Notes under the pieces: generated by a model | What the model was told of the DNA's origin: nothing | Database searches by the model: none | The model's input: the letters and a program-made list of their open reading frames with translations, nothing else | Translations under genes and position numbers: made by a program | IMG/VR virus record: IMGVR_UViG_3300020192_000026 | Span: 1-40,183 of that record | Strand: one strand, 5' to 3' | Origin: a virus | DNA: 40,183 nucleotides | Shown here: positions 5,305-12,828 of the stretch, one piece after another | How positions within the stretch are numbered: the stretch's first letter is position 1 | How the letters are laid out: each line of letters starts with the position of its first letter

Positions 5305-6817
5305 TTTTTTAGATTTTATTCGATACACTAAGCCAGATTATCAGTTTAACTGGCATCACTCGCTATTAATCGACTATTTGCAAAAGTTTATTGATGGCGA
5401 AATTAAGCGTTTATTGGTATTTATGCCCCCTCAGCATGGCAAATCAGAACTTGTTAGTAGGCGTTTGCCAGCTTATTTGTTAGGTAAAAACCCCAAAACA
5501 AAGATAGTATTGGCTTCGTATTCTAGTACATTAGCAAGCTCTTTCAATAGGGATTGTCAAAGGATAATTGACACTTCAGAGTATCATAATGTGTTTCCCG
5601 AGACGTTCCTAAACAGTTCAAATATCGTAACAGTATCAAAGAACTATTTAAGAAACTCCGAAATATTTGAAACGGTTGGACATGGTGGTTTTTTAAAAAC
5701 TGTAGGGGTGGGCGGTTCTTTAACAGGAACTCCTGCCGATATTGCAATTATAGACGATCCAGTTAAAGACAGCATAGAAGCGACAAGTTCGACATATCAA
5801 GTACGTAATTGGAATTGGTATAATGATGTTCTGTTTACTCGTACGCATAATAACAGCCAAATCTTGCTCACGCAAACCCGTTGGGATGAAAACGACCTTT
5901 CGGGATTGCTAATTAAGGCAATGCAAGAGGGGAAGGGAGAGAAATGGACTATACTAAGTCTTCCCGCCATCAAAGAAACTGCAACAAATGAAGGCGATCC
6001 TCGTGAGGTTGGGGAAGCGCTATGGGCAGATAGGCACTCGTTAAGCAAGTTATTAACGGTTAAATCACAATCTATCAGAACTTTTGCAGCATTATTCCAG
6101 CAAGACCCAAAGCCAACCGAAACAGGCGGAGAATTTTATAAACAGTTCAAAATACATAAGCATACTGGTAATTGCGTGTATGATAGTAATCTTGCAATTC
6201 ACTTAACTTTCGATTTTAACGTGAATCCTTATATGTCAGCGTCAATCTGGCAAATATCCAATAAAAACACGTATTGTGTCGGTGAAATCACAGCCAAATC
6301 CCCGAATAATACAACTATGGGGGTATGTAAGGAGTTTATAAGGATGTATCAAGGACATGAAGCAGGTCTATTTATTTATGGAGACCCAAGTGGAATGAAG
6401 CAAGACACCCGTAGTGAAAAGGGATTTAATGATTATCGTATAATTTTAACCGATTTGGCAAAATTTAAGCCTCACATGAGGGTTGCAAAGTCAGCTCCAA
6501 GCGTAGTAGGTAGGGCAAACTTTATCAATACGGTGCTAGAAAAAGAGATTTTTGGTATAAAAATTGAGATAAATACTAAGTGCGTGAATCTTATTGCAGA
6601 TATGGCTTATACTAAAGAAGCATCAGACGGAACTAAGTTAAAAGAAAAGGGAAAATCTCTTGAAAGTGGAGCTACATACGAAAAATGGGGCCATTTTTCG
6701 GATGGTTTTGAGTATCTTATCTGTAGTGCCTTTGCTGCTGAATATACCCAATACCAACAAGGAGGTATTTCTCCACGAATCAACACTGGTAAAACCGCTT
6801 TCAGAAATTCTTTTTAA
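5246..6817 (+). CDS. terL: Terminase large subunit
   Basis: DNA-packaging ATPase and nuclease. The Walker A variant PPQHGKSE is at residues 61-68 and the Walker B strand with acidic pair DIAIIDDP at 165-172. The C-terminal RNase H-like nuclease shows its acidic residues in LTFDFN, IYGDPSG and HFSDGFEY. At 523 aa it has normal length for the group. The start codon at 5246 lies inside the small terminase gene; residues before the conserved segment FLDFIRYTKPDYQF are not needed for the family, so a later start is possible. Packaging type (headful or site-specific) cannot be told from sequence alone. Confidence 0.96.
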   Translation: MHNSEAWLKSKPQSELAKRNFLDFIRYTKPDYQFNWHHSLLIDYLQKFIDGEIKRLLVFMPPQHGKSELVSRRLPAYLLGKNPKTKIVLASYSSTLASSFNRDCQRIIDTSEYHNVFPETFLNSSNIVTVSKNYLRNSEIFETVGHGGFLKTVGVGGSLTGTPADIAIIDDPVKDSIEATSSTYQVRNWNWYNDVLFTRTHNNSQILLTQTRWDENDLSGLLIKAMQEGKGEKWTILSLPAIKETATNEGDPREVGEALWADRHSLSKLLTVKSQSIRTFAALFQQDPKPTETGGEFYKQFKIHKHTGNCVYDSNLAIHLTFDFNVNPYMSASIWQISNKNTYCVGEITAKSPNNTTMGVCKEFIRMYQGHEAGLFIYGDPSGMKQDTRSEKGFNDYRIILTDLAKFKPHMRVAKSAPSVVGRANFINTVLEKEIFGIKIEINTKCVNLIADMAYTKEASDGTKLKEKGKSLESGATYEKWGHFSDGFEYLICSAFAAEYTQYQQGGISPRINTGKTAFRNSF

Positions 6818-6834
6818 TCTTTTTTGAATTATAA

Positions 6835-6864
6835 TTTGTAAATCAAATTAATTGGTTACTTTTG
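6835..6864 (+). promoter_or_regulatory. Bacteroidota-type promoter after terL
   Basis: TTTG at 6835-6838 and TACTTTTG at 6857-6864 with an 18-bp spacer, followed by a short A-rich leader and the ATG at 6886. It should start transcription of the 6886-8074 accessory genes. Confidence 0.55.
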
Positions 6865-6885
6865 TGAACAATTAAACAAAAAATA

Positions 6886-6999
6886 ATGACAGAGTTAGAA
6901 TCGCTAATACTAAAAATATACTACATAATAGTGCCAGTGTACGCAATATTGGTCGTCCACTCAATTATGCAAAAAATTAAATCGGTTAAAAAATCATAA
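6886..6999 (+). CDS. Very small single-helix membrane protein (37 aa)
   Basis: A 37-aa frame that begins 21 bases after a good promoter -7 element. Residues 8-27 (ILKIYYIIVPVYAILVVHSI) form one probable transmembrane helix, followed by a basic tail (KIKSVKK), so the C-terminus should face the cytoplasm. The last 37 bases of the gene are repeated exactly at 7311-7348, without the rest of the gene. Function unknown. Confidence 0.55.
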   Translation: MTELESLILKIYYIIVPVYAILVVHSIMQKIKSVKKS

Positions 7000-7000
7000 A
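6962..7000 (+). repeat. Direct repeat of a gene end, copy 1
   Basis: The stretch from AATTATGCAAAAAATTAAAT to AAATCATAAA (about 38 bp) recurs at 7310-7348. Copy 1 is the true 3' end of the 37-aa gene; copy 2 lies in an intergenic spacer. Confidence 0.85.
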
Positions 7001-7002
7001 CT

Positions 7003-7272
7003 ATGAAAAACCAAAAACAAATAGGCATACTGATTTTAGTCTTACTGTCATGCACGGGGTGTGCAGATGTGACGCCACACGTAGAGACATACGGATTTTG
7101 GCATGGTCTTTGGCATGGATTTATATTCCCTTTGAGTTTTATTGTAAGTTTATTTATGGAAAATGTTGCAGTTTACGCTTGTGATAACAATAGAGGATGG
7201 TATAATTTTGGATTTTTACTTGGTTCGGGTACATCTGTAATAAGGTTTATAATACCAAGCAGCAAAAAATAA
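7003..7272 (+). CDS. Small lipoprotein-like membrane protein
   Basis: The N-terminus has a lipoprotein-type signal: basic start, hydrophobic stretch IGILILVLLS and a lipobox-like LLSC with Cys16, with a second cysteine at 20. The body has YGFWHGLWHGFIFPLSFIVSLF and WYNFGFLLG, which I recognise as a conserved pattern of small proteins in Bacteroidota and Firmicutes whose function is not known to me. A second membrane segment spans about residues 38-54. Exposure at the envelope would suit a role in host-surface change or exclusion of other phages, but that is inference. Confidence 0.7.
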   Translation: MKNQKQIGILILVLLSCTGCADVTPHVETYGFWHGLWHGFIFPLSFIVSLFMENVAVYACDNNRGWYNFGFLLGSGTSVIRFIIPSSKK

Positions 7273-7350
7273 GAGGATGGAAAAAATAATTCAATACACT
7301 TTAAGTTGTAATTATGCAAAAAATTAAATCGGTTAAAAAATCATAAATTC
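7271..7350 (+). pseudogene. Mosaic of two duplicated gene fragments
   Basis: Bases 7271-7303 repeat the first bases of the gene at 7790 (AAGAGGATGGAAAAAATAAT and onward through CACTTTAA), and 7310-7348 repeat the end of the gene at 6886. Joined, they give a short frame starting at ATG 7276 that stops early. This looks like the scar of a gene whose middle was lost after tandem duplication, and shows that gene ends recombine in this accessory block. Confidence 0.65.
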
Positions 7351-7377
7351 AATTGACATACACTTATAATTAAAACT

Positions 7378-7785
7378 ATGCAAAAATACAGAATGTGGAA
7401 TCAAACCACAATAAAAACAGATAGAGGCACGTATATCCATGATATTGCAATGGTTATGTCATGTTTAACACAACAAATGTTGTTTGATGAAAGCCCAGAA
7501 AACCCACTTGGGCATAACCACATTGGTGACGGAAGTAGATTTGCCCAATATACGGGATTTAAGGACAAGAACGGTAGGGAGATTTACGAAGGTGATGTTA
7601 TAGGTGATTGGACTGATTGCGATGGCATAATGAAACAAAGCAAATACACTGTTTTTATGGATGCAGAGCATGGACAGTGGATGCTAGACTATGTTGTTAA
7701 CCAAAAAAGGGTGTGGGCAGTGCCGTTATTTAGTGAACTGCGAGATTATGAGTATGAGGTAATTGAACAAAACGCTAAACTTTAA
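7378..7785 (+). CDS. YopX-like phage protein
   Basis: Matches the YopX pattern, a family widespread in phages and prophages with no settled function: RMWN at the N-terminus, YTGFKDKNGREIYEGDVI around residues 59-76 as the core signature, and a C-terminal WAVPLFSELRDYEYEVIEQN resembling the usual E-v-IGNIYEN ending. At 135 aa it has normal length. Its stop lies just before the next ATG (7790), so it is translated together with the small gene that follows. Confidence 0.85.
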   Translation: MQKYRMWNQTTIKTDRGTYIHDIAMVMSCLTQQMLFDESPENPLGHNHIGDGSRFAQYTGFKDKNGREIYEGDVIGDWTDCDGIMKQSKYTVFMDAEHGQWMLDYVVNQKRVWAVPLFSELRDYEYEVIEQNAKL

Positions 7786-7789
7786 GAGG

Positions 7790-8074
7790 ATGGAAAAAAT
7801 AATTCAATACACTTTAAAAGGAAGCTTTTGCCAAACAGTTATAATGCCTTCGGACTCTCGAATAATTGATATTCAAATTAATAATTTAGGGGTTTTAACG
7901 ATGTGGGCTATTTGCGATACTTCCACCGAAGAAATTGAGGTTAAAATAAACAAGTACGCTTCAGGGTATGTATTTAAAGACAATAATGTAAAAGATGTTT
8001 ATATCGCCACTGTTATCGCCAATGTTCAAGAAAACAGAATTGCATGGCATTTCTTTATGAATCACGAAATATAA
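7790..8074 (+). CDS. Small conserved phage protein (94 aa, DUF7352-like)
   Basis: The sequence begins MEKIIQYTL and contains VIMPSDSRIIDIQINNLGVLTMWAICDT, a pattern shared by small phage proteins with an l-P-x-g-a-x-i-l segment followed by a tryptophan-containing strand; I assign it tentatively to DUF7352. I use the ATG at 7790 rather than the longer frame starting at 7763, because the first bases of this gene are duplicated at 7271 starting just before the same ATG, and because it follows directly on the stop of the YopX-like gene. Function unknown. Confidence 0.68.
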   Translation: MEKIIQYTLKGSFCQTVIMPSDSRIIDIQINNLGVLTMWAICDTSTEEIEVKINKYASGYVFKDNNVKDVYIATVIANVQENRIAWHFFMNHEI

Positions 8075-8083
8075 CTCGATGTA

Positions 8084-8100
8084 AATAATTCCTTTTAGCA
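8084..8100 (+). repeat. 17-bp direct repeat flanking the HTH gene, copy 1
   Basis: AATAATTCCTTTTAGCA is identical to 8566-8582. The two copies bracket the HTH gene and its promoter region, so this 480-bp block may be an inserted module or share one regulatory site at both ends. Confidence 0.8.
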
Positions 8101-8117
8101 AACAAGACTACAGAAAT

Positions 8118-8162
8118 AACTGTTTCGACTGGTTTGACCGATTCGACTGGTTTGACTGGTTT
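8118..8162 (+). repeat. 9-bp tandem repeats
   Basis: Five units in a row: AACTGTTTC, GACTGGTTT, GACCGATTC, GACTGGTTT, GACTGGTTT. There is no ORF through it. GC content is higher than its surroundings. It could be a protein-binding array or simple slippage. Confidence 0.8.
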
Positions 8163-8193
8163 ACCTGTCGGTCGTTTCGGGCTTAAATTAACG

Positions 8194-8332
8194 CACTAAA
8201 ATAGTGTTATTTTTTAGCTACCTAACCCATTGATTTTCAGCATATTAAGGCATGTATAAGCAAATATACAAACATACAGTTAATTAAATCATTAATTATC
8301 AAGTAGTTAATGCTATTTTAGTGTATATTTGC
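8194..8332. promoter_or_regulatory. Divergent promoter/operator region upstream of the HTH gene
   Basis: TATATTTG at 8324-8331 is a good -7 element for the + strand gene. GCAAATATAC at 8260-8269 is its exact inverse (GTATATTTGC, 8323-8332) and could be a minus-strand -7. CACTAAAATAG at 8194-8204, part of the palindrome CACTA-AAA-TAGTG, is the exact inverse of CTATTTTAGTG at 8313-8323, which abuts the + promoter. Paired operator sites about 118 bp apart would permit looping. No minus-strand ORF of useful length lies to the left. Confidence 0.55.
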
Positions 8333-8353
8333 TCATATCTAATAAAAAAAAAT

Positions 8354-8536
8354 ATGGAAAATTCAGATTTCAGATTCATGCCAATACTAGAGTTATTCGC
8401 CAAGAGGATAATATCTAAGCCTACATTTTATGCACACGTACGAAGCGGTAAAATTACCATGTATAAATTAGGTGACCGCTCTTTCGTAGACAAAAAGGAG
8501 TTTGAAGCCTCTTTTGAAAAAGTATCGATGTCATAA
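8354..8536 (+). CDS. Small helix-turn-helix DNA-binding protein (excisionase/AlpA-like)
   Basis: A 60-aa protein with the layout of the winged HTH_17 family: LFAKRIISKPTFYAHVRSGKITMYKLGDRSFVDKKEFEASF, where the S-KPTFYAHVRSGKI part is the helix-turn-helix and YKLGDRSFVDKKEF the wing and last strand. This family includes phage excisionases and AlpA-type regulators. I use ATG 8354, after the A-run, because the longer frame from 8321 overlaps the promoter -7 element. It is surrounded by palindromes, so it may regulate itself. With no integrase in the window, a regulatory role is more likely than excision. Confidence 0.75.
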   Translation: MENSDFRFMPILELFAKRIISKPTFYAHVRSGKITMYKLGDRSFVDKKEFEASFEKVSMS

Positions 8537-8565
8537 ACGAGTTCCTGCACCAAGATGCGGTAATT

Positions 8566-8625
8566 AATAATTCCTTTTAGCATAATTTAATGATTACTTT
8601 TGTAAAAGTTGTAATTATGCTAAAA
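8566..8625 (+). promoter_or_regulatory. Promoter enclosed by a 13-bp perfect inverted repeat
   Basis: TTTTAGCATAATT at 8575-8587 and AATTATGCTAAAA at 8613-8625 are exact inverses. Between them lies TACTTTTG (8595-8602), a -7 element for the structural operon starting at 8633. The left part is also the second copy of the 17-bp repeat (8566-8582). The core TTTAGCATAA recurs at 12781 and 15394, before other late genes. Confidence 0.65.
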
Positions 8626-8632
8626 ATAGGAT

Positions 8633-9514
8633 ATGTATTTAAGACCGATTGACTACCTTACTTTTATTCAAGATGCACAACGAGCGCAAATTGTAGGCAA
8701 TAATGATAGCGTGCGAATAGTCGCTGAGCAAACAGCACAAGAAGAAATGCTTAGTTATCTGTCGCAAAAATATGACACTGAGCGAGAATTTAGAGACTTG
8801 AATATTTACAATCCAAACGTATCTTATAAGGCACTTGACAGAATTTATCTTGATGGTTCGACATGGGCTGCAAGTTCTTACAATGCAAACACAATAATTA
8901 TACACATCGGTTTGGCTTACATTGCACTAGTCAATACGACTACAAGCCCACTAGACCAAGTAAGCGATTGGTTTTATTTAGGTAAACAGTACGATATGTT
9001 TTACGCTAAACTACCTAAGCCAGAGTTTAACTACAAAAACAACTACACTTTTAATGATGAGGTTTTTTGGAAAGATAAAACTTGGGTAGCAAACCAAGGC
9101 AGTAGGGCGCAGTCGCACTTTGGCAATATACAAGATGCCTACAGAGAAAATATAGGCTTATCAAACGTAGCACCGACCGATTCAGGCAATCAGCATTTTG
9201 CCTATTGGAAAACACCAACCGACTACGCAGTCCCAACAAATACACTCCCAACAAATCTAAGTTTTTGGACTTCTGGAGATGGTCGTTCGCAGCAATTAAA
9301 GATGTACTTAATTTTCATTACTATATTCAGAATCGCTCGAAGAATCGCACCAAACAACGTCCCCGCACGCTATGAAGCTGATTATAACGAAACCATCGAG
9401 TGGCTAAAAATGGCTGCAAAGGGAGAAATAACAGCAAATTTGCCTTTAATTCAACCTAAACAAGGGCAAAGGGTACGATTTGGGGGGATGGTTAAACACG
9501 TTAATTTCTACTAA
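8633..9514 (+). CDS. Head-tail connector, gp36/DUF1320-like, with an insertion
   Basis: The two ends match the DUF1320 (Mu gp36-like) connector pattern: YLRPIDYLTFIQ and VAEQTAQEEMLSYLSQKYD at the start, then IFRIARRIAPNNVPARYEADYNETIEWL and AAKGEITANLPL at the end. The usual family is about 140 aa; this protein has 293, because some 100 residues (roughly 90-210, rich in aromatic residues and asparagine) lie between the halves. The insertion has a W-x-K/W-x-x-N pattern like surface-exposed virion domains. It heads the operon with the portal, only three bases before the latter. Confidence 0.72.
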   Translation: MYLRPIDYLTFIQDAQRAQIVGNNDSVRIVAEQTAQEEMLSYLSQKYDTEREFRDLNIYNPNVSYKALDRIYLDGSTWAASSYNANTIIIHIGLAYIALVNTTTSPLDQVSDWFYLGKQYDMFYAKLPKPEFNYKNNYTFNDEVFWKDKTWVANQGSRAQSHFGNIQDAYRENIGLSNVAPTDSGNQHFAYWKTPTDYAVPTNTLPTNLSFWTSGDGRSQQLKMYLIFITIFRIARRIAPNNVPARYEADYNETIEWLKMAAKGEITANLPLIQPKQGQRVRFGGMVKHVNFY

Positions 9515-9517
9515 AAA

Positions 9518-11053
9518 ATGAATCAATTACAAAAAATAGGCACAGGAATTAGAACCGCTGCCAAAAACTTTTTAAATGTAGGCACGACTTACAAGGAAAA
9601 AAGCCCGAAAAACATCAATTCTTATCTCTCGAAAACGCAAATGTTTAGAGAAAGAATAGATTTGCAAGGGTTTAAAGAAGCGTTAAATGAGGCAGAAAGA
9701 CAAATATTGCCTTACAGGGTAAAGCTCAACAAAGTGTACAATCAGTGCATTTTAAATGACCATGTTTCTTCTTGCATAAAGAGAAGAACTAGCCTTACAA
9801 CCTTAAAAAACTTTCAAATAGTAGACCAATCTGGCAAAGAAAATGAAGTAGTTACCAAAATGTTTACTAACAAGGGCTGGTTTAAAGACTTTATGAGGTA
9901 TGCTTTGGAAGCACAATATCATGGTTATAGCCTCATTCAGTTGGGCGATATTGAAAAGGGCGAACTAAAAGATACTACAATTGTTAGGAGACGAAACGTA
10001 AGCCCAGACAGGACCATGTTTTCGAATATTGAGTATATGCCGGGCGGTTTTAATTTTATTGAGGATGAAGAATTTGCAAAATGGAGCGTCTACATTAAAA
10101 CTCCAAGCGACATAGGAGAGTCAATTTGTGGGTATGGACTATTGCTTAAAGTAGCATTGTTGGAGATATTTCTGAGGAACAACTTAACGTTTAATGCTAA
10201 TTATGTAGAACTATTTTCGCAACCTATCCGATGGGCTAAGACCGATAAACTAGAGGGTGCTGAATATGATAGCTTAGAGGCTTCTATGCGTGATATGGGT
10301 AATAGTGCCTATATTATCACGTCTATGATGGAGGAAATTGAGCTATTAAATAATAATGGAGGTGGTGCTGGATTTAAAGCTTATGAATCTTTTCAGTCCA
10401 GATTAGAGGGAGGCATAACTAAGTACATACTAGGACATTCGAGTGCATTAGATGCCGTGGCAGGCAAATTAGGAAGCAGTGATGATATTTTAAAAGCACT
10501 TGACGATTGCGAAAAAGAGGATGCGCAGTTTATGGCTATGATTGTGAATGATATTCTTTTTGATAAGTTAAGAGGTTTAGGGTACAATATACCCTTAGGT
10601 TTAACTTTTCAGTTTAAAAATGACAAAGAGGTATTGCAGGCACGTAAAGCGGAAAACGATATAAATTTGGTTGAGGCTAGCGTTTATAAGACAATTTTAG
10701 AGGCAGGTGGCACTCCAGATTGGGAAATGTTTACAGAAAGAACGGGCGTAAAAATGGCTACGGCAGGAGAAGATTTAATCGACAATGGGGTACCCGTAAA
10801 ACAAGATATTGAAGCTGAAGCAAGGGCATCATTAAGGGGGAGTGTCGGTGGTGTAACGGGAATATTGAGCTTACAAGCGAGTGTTAGTCAAGGTATTACA
10901 TCTTTTGAGGCAGCGGTTAGTTTGCTTGAAATCGTTTACGGCTATGATACGGAGTCGGCTAAAATGATTTTAGGACAGCCTAAGCCTGCACCAGCATTAC
11001 CAACAGGGCAGCCTGCAAAAATAAAAGAAGCGTTAAATAAATTGTATATTTAA
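9518..11053 (+). CDS. Portal protein (DUF935, Mu gp29-like)
   Basis: Predicted dodecameric portal through which DNA enters the capsid. Typical DUF935 parts are ILNDHVSSCIKRRTSL near residues 76-91, GYSLIQLGDI near 140-150, the long IRW-x-K region with EGAEYDSLEASMRDMGNSAY, and ITKYILGHSSALDAVAGKLGS near 300-320. At 511 aa the length is normal. It is followed without a gap (the stop and start overlap at 11053) by the MuF gene, the classic Mu-like order. The C-terminal 80 residues are alanine-rich and helical. Confidence 0.93.
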   Translation: MNQLQKIGTGIRTAAKNFLNVGTTYKEKSPKNINSYLSKTQMFRERIDLQGFKEALNEAERQILPYRVKLNKVYNQCILNDHVSSCIKRRTSLTTLKNFQIVDQSGKENEVVTKMFTNKGWFKDFMRYALEAQYHGYSLIQLGDIEKGELKDTTIVRRRNVSPDRTMFSNIEYMPGGFNFIEDEEFAKWSVYIKTPSDIGESICGYGLLLKVALLEIFLRNNLTFNANYVELFSQPIRWAKTDKLEGAEYDSLEASMRDMGNSAYIITSMMEEIELLNNNGGGAGFKAYESFQSRLEGGITKYILGHSSALDAVAGKLGSSDDILKALDDCEKEDAQFMAMIVNDILFDKLRGLGYNIPLGLTFQFKNDKEVLQARKAENDINLVEASVYKTILEAGGTPDWEMFTERTGVKMATAGEDLIDNGVPVKQDIEAEARASLRGSVGGVTGILSLQASVSQGITSFEAAVSLLEIVYGYDTESAKMILGQPKPAPALPTGQPAKIKEALNKLYI

Positions 11054-11784
11054 TGGACTACTCAGAGTCGCAAATCGAGGCACTTTTAGATAGTATTTGG
11101 GCTGGCAAAACAAATGTAAAAAACTTGCCTTTGGGCTTATACGAGGCGATTGCAGTGTACTTAGTCAAGGGCGTCGATTTAGGCTTTAATACAGGCAAAA
11201 CCAAGATTATTGATAGCATACTACTAGAAGAATTAAGGCTCAATACGTACCTCTTTGCTGGAGCCAAAACATTTAACTATGTTTTATCAGCACAAATTCT
11301 AGTTGATGAGCAAAGATTAATTGGCAAAAAAGAGTTTATAGAATTGGCACGAACTCAGTACGATTTACACAATGATACATGGCTAAAGGCTGAATATGAC
11401 ACAGCTATTGGGCAGGCACAAACCGCTAGAGAGTGGAGCGACATCAAAGAATTGGGATTGGAAATGGTGGAATATGTTACCGTAGAAGACCCCAATACAG
11501 ATGAGGCGTGTAGAATAAAAAACGGTGTAATAAGAAGCGTAAACGACCCATTCTGGGATACCGAAAGCCCATTAACGCATTATAATTGCAGGTGCTTAAT
11601 AAGGGGCGTTTATGAGGGTAAAGAAACTCCAATACCTAAAAATCTAATACCAAATCAAAGTATTTTCGCAGGTAATCCGGGTAAGGCAGGCGAAATATTT
11701 AACAACAAGCATCCGTATTTTGCTGAAATACCAAATCAATATGGGAAATTAGCTAAAGAAAATTTTAACCTACCATTACCATGA
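11053..11784 (+). CDS. MuF-like head morphogenesis protein
   Basis: Minor head protein of the SPP1 gp7 / Mu gpF family, associated with the portal and with early capsid assembly. The diagnostic segment is near residues 155-185: VTVEDPNTDEACRIKNGVIR, then PLTHYNCRCLIRGVYEG, with the paired cysteines of the family. The 243-aa protein is the short type with no toxin domain at its C-terminus. It overlaps both the portal gene and the next gene, so this is a tightly coupled cluster. Confidence 0.92.
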   Translation: MDYSESQIEALLDSIWAGKTNVKNLPLGLYEAIAVYLVKGVDLGFNTGKTKIIDSILLEELRLNTYLFAGAKTFNYVLSAQILVDEQRLIGKKEFIELARTQYDLHNDTWLKAEYDTAIGQAQTAREWSDIKELGLEMVEYVTVEDPNTDEACRIKNGVIRSVNDPFWDTESPLTHYNCRCLIRGVYEGKETPIPKNLIPNQSIFAGNPGKAGEIFNNKHPYFAEIPNQYGKLAKENFNLPLP

Positions 11785-12230
11785 AACAAGGATTTGGTGA
11801 TACGTTTAAAAAAAAGCTTGAGGCGTTCAATGCACTCAAGCAAAATCTGCCTAAGCTGTTAGGCACGGAAGCAAAAAACAACTTCCAAGACAATTTCACA
11901 AAACAAGGCTTTGAGGGGGATAAATGGACTGAGGTGCAACGTAGAATTGAAGGAACAAACGCGTATAAATACCCAAAAACAACAGGCTTAGGGCGTAGAA
12001 CTAAAGCGATATTATCGGGTACGGGGAAACTCAAAAAAGACATTCAAGTGAAAACCACCTCTTTTGGTAAAACAATTGTTGGTACGAGTTCTTTGACTAG
12101 CAAATACGCAACATTCCACAATGAAGGGGAAGACAATATACCACAGCGCCAATTTATTGGCAGGTCAAAGAATCTTGAAAAGAAACTAAAACACATTATA
12201 AATACAGAACTTAAAAAACTATTCAAATGA
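11781..12230 (+). CDS. Virion morphogenesis protein (Mu gpG-like)
   Basis: Predicted tail-completion or morphogenesis protein of the Mu gpG family. The pattern is an N-terminal helical part with NNFQDNFTKQGFEGDKWTEVQRR, then LSGTGKLKKDIQVKTTSFGKTIVGTSSLTSKYATFHNEGEDNIPQRQFIGRS, where Y-A-x-x-H-N-E-G and the P-Q-R-x-F-I-G turn are the signature. Length (149 aa), strongly basic character and position between MuF and a tail-completion candidate all agree. Confidence 0.88.
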   Translation: MKQGFGDTFKKKLEAFNALKQNLPKLLGTEAKNNFQDNFTKQGFEGDKWTEVQRRIEGTNAYKYPKTTGLGRRTKAILSGTGKLKKDIQVKTTSFGKTIVGTSSLTSKYATFHNEGEDNIPQRQFIGRSKNLEKKLKHIINTELKKLFK

Positions 12231-12742
12231 AAGCACTCTATCAAGCAATATTAACTAAGCTATCTGAGCTAGTTACAAATGATACTATCAAATATCGCAA
12301 TGTGTGGAATAATCAGCATCGAAGAATTTTAGAAGATAAGCCCGACTTTTACCCATTCAATTTTCCAGCAGTTTTTGTTGAGATACTAAACCCTGTTAAT
12401 ATTATTCAGCTAGGAGTTGATGAAACGGGGCGAAACGGCCAGCTATACGATAGATTAGTAGTTAGATTCCATTTGTTGCATCAATTATTTGATAGTGGAG
12501 ATGGCGATTTGGATAAAAATTTAGAAGTTTATGATACCAAAGGAGCGTTGAATGACATTTTTAATAAGTGGCAAACAGCAGGTTCAAGTACATTTATGCG
12601 AATTTCAGAGGAGCAAGACTTTGACCACGGCAATATTTCGCATTATATTCAAGATTACTTGACTAGCTTTGTAGAGTTTCCAACGGATATTTCGATTGCA
12701 GCATTGCCTATTGATATTACAGGTCAATGGAATTTTGACTAA
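12227..12742 (+). CDS. Tail-completion/terminator candidate
   Basis: No family is recognised with certainty. The 171-aa protein resembles tail terminator or joining proteins in length and layout: FNFPAVFVEILNP near residues 42-54, a central strand-rich part (LYDRLVVRFHLLHQLF) and a C-terminal FPTDISIAALPIDITGQWNF. The position after gpG and before baseplate genes, with a four-base overlap to gpG, supports that role. Other uncharacterised head-tail adaptors cannot be excluded. Confidence 0.55.
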   Translation: MKALYQAILTKLSELVTNDTIKYRNVWNNQHRRILEDKPDFYPFNFPAVFVEILNPVNIIQLGVDETGRNGQLYDRLVVRFHLLHQLFDSGDGDLDKNLEVYDTKGALNDIFNKWQTAGSSTFMRISEEQDFDHGNISHYIQDYLTSFVEFPTDISIAALPIDITGQWNFD

Positions 12743-12828
12743 ATAAATAGACTTAGATTTGCATGTAGCCAAATTTAAAATTTAGCATAAACCAACAAAA
12801 GCGTTGTAGTGTCATGTTATTTTGTGGC
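12743..12828 (+). promoter_or_regulatory. Spacer with promoter-like element and TTTAGCATAA motif
   Basis: TAGATTTG at 12754-12761 looks like a -7 element with TTTG at 12734-12737 upstream (16-bp spacer, shorter than usual). TTTAGCATAA at 12781-12790 is the motif also found at 8577 and 15394. It breaks an otherwise overlapping gene cluster. Confidence 0.4.

Noticed and set aside
8118-8162. CRISPR-like array
   Set aside because: Nine-base units in direct contact without spacers.
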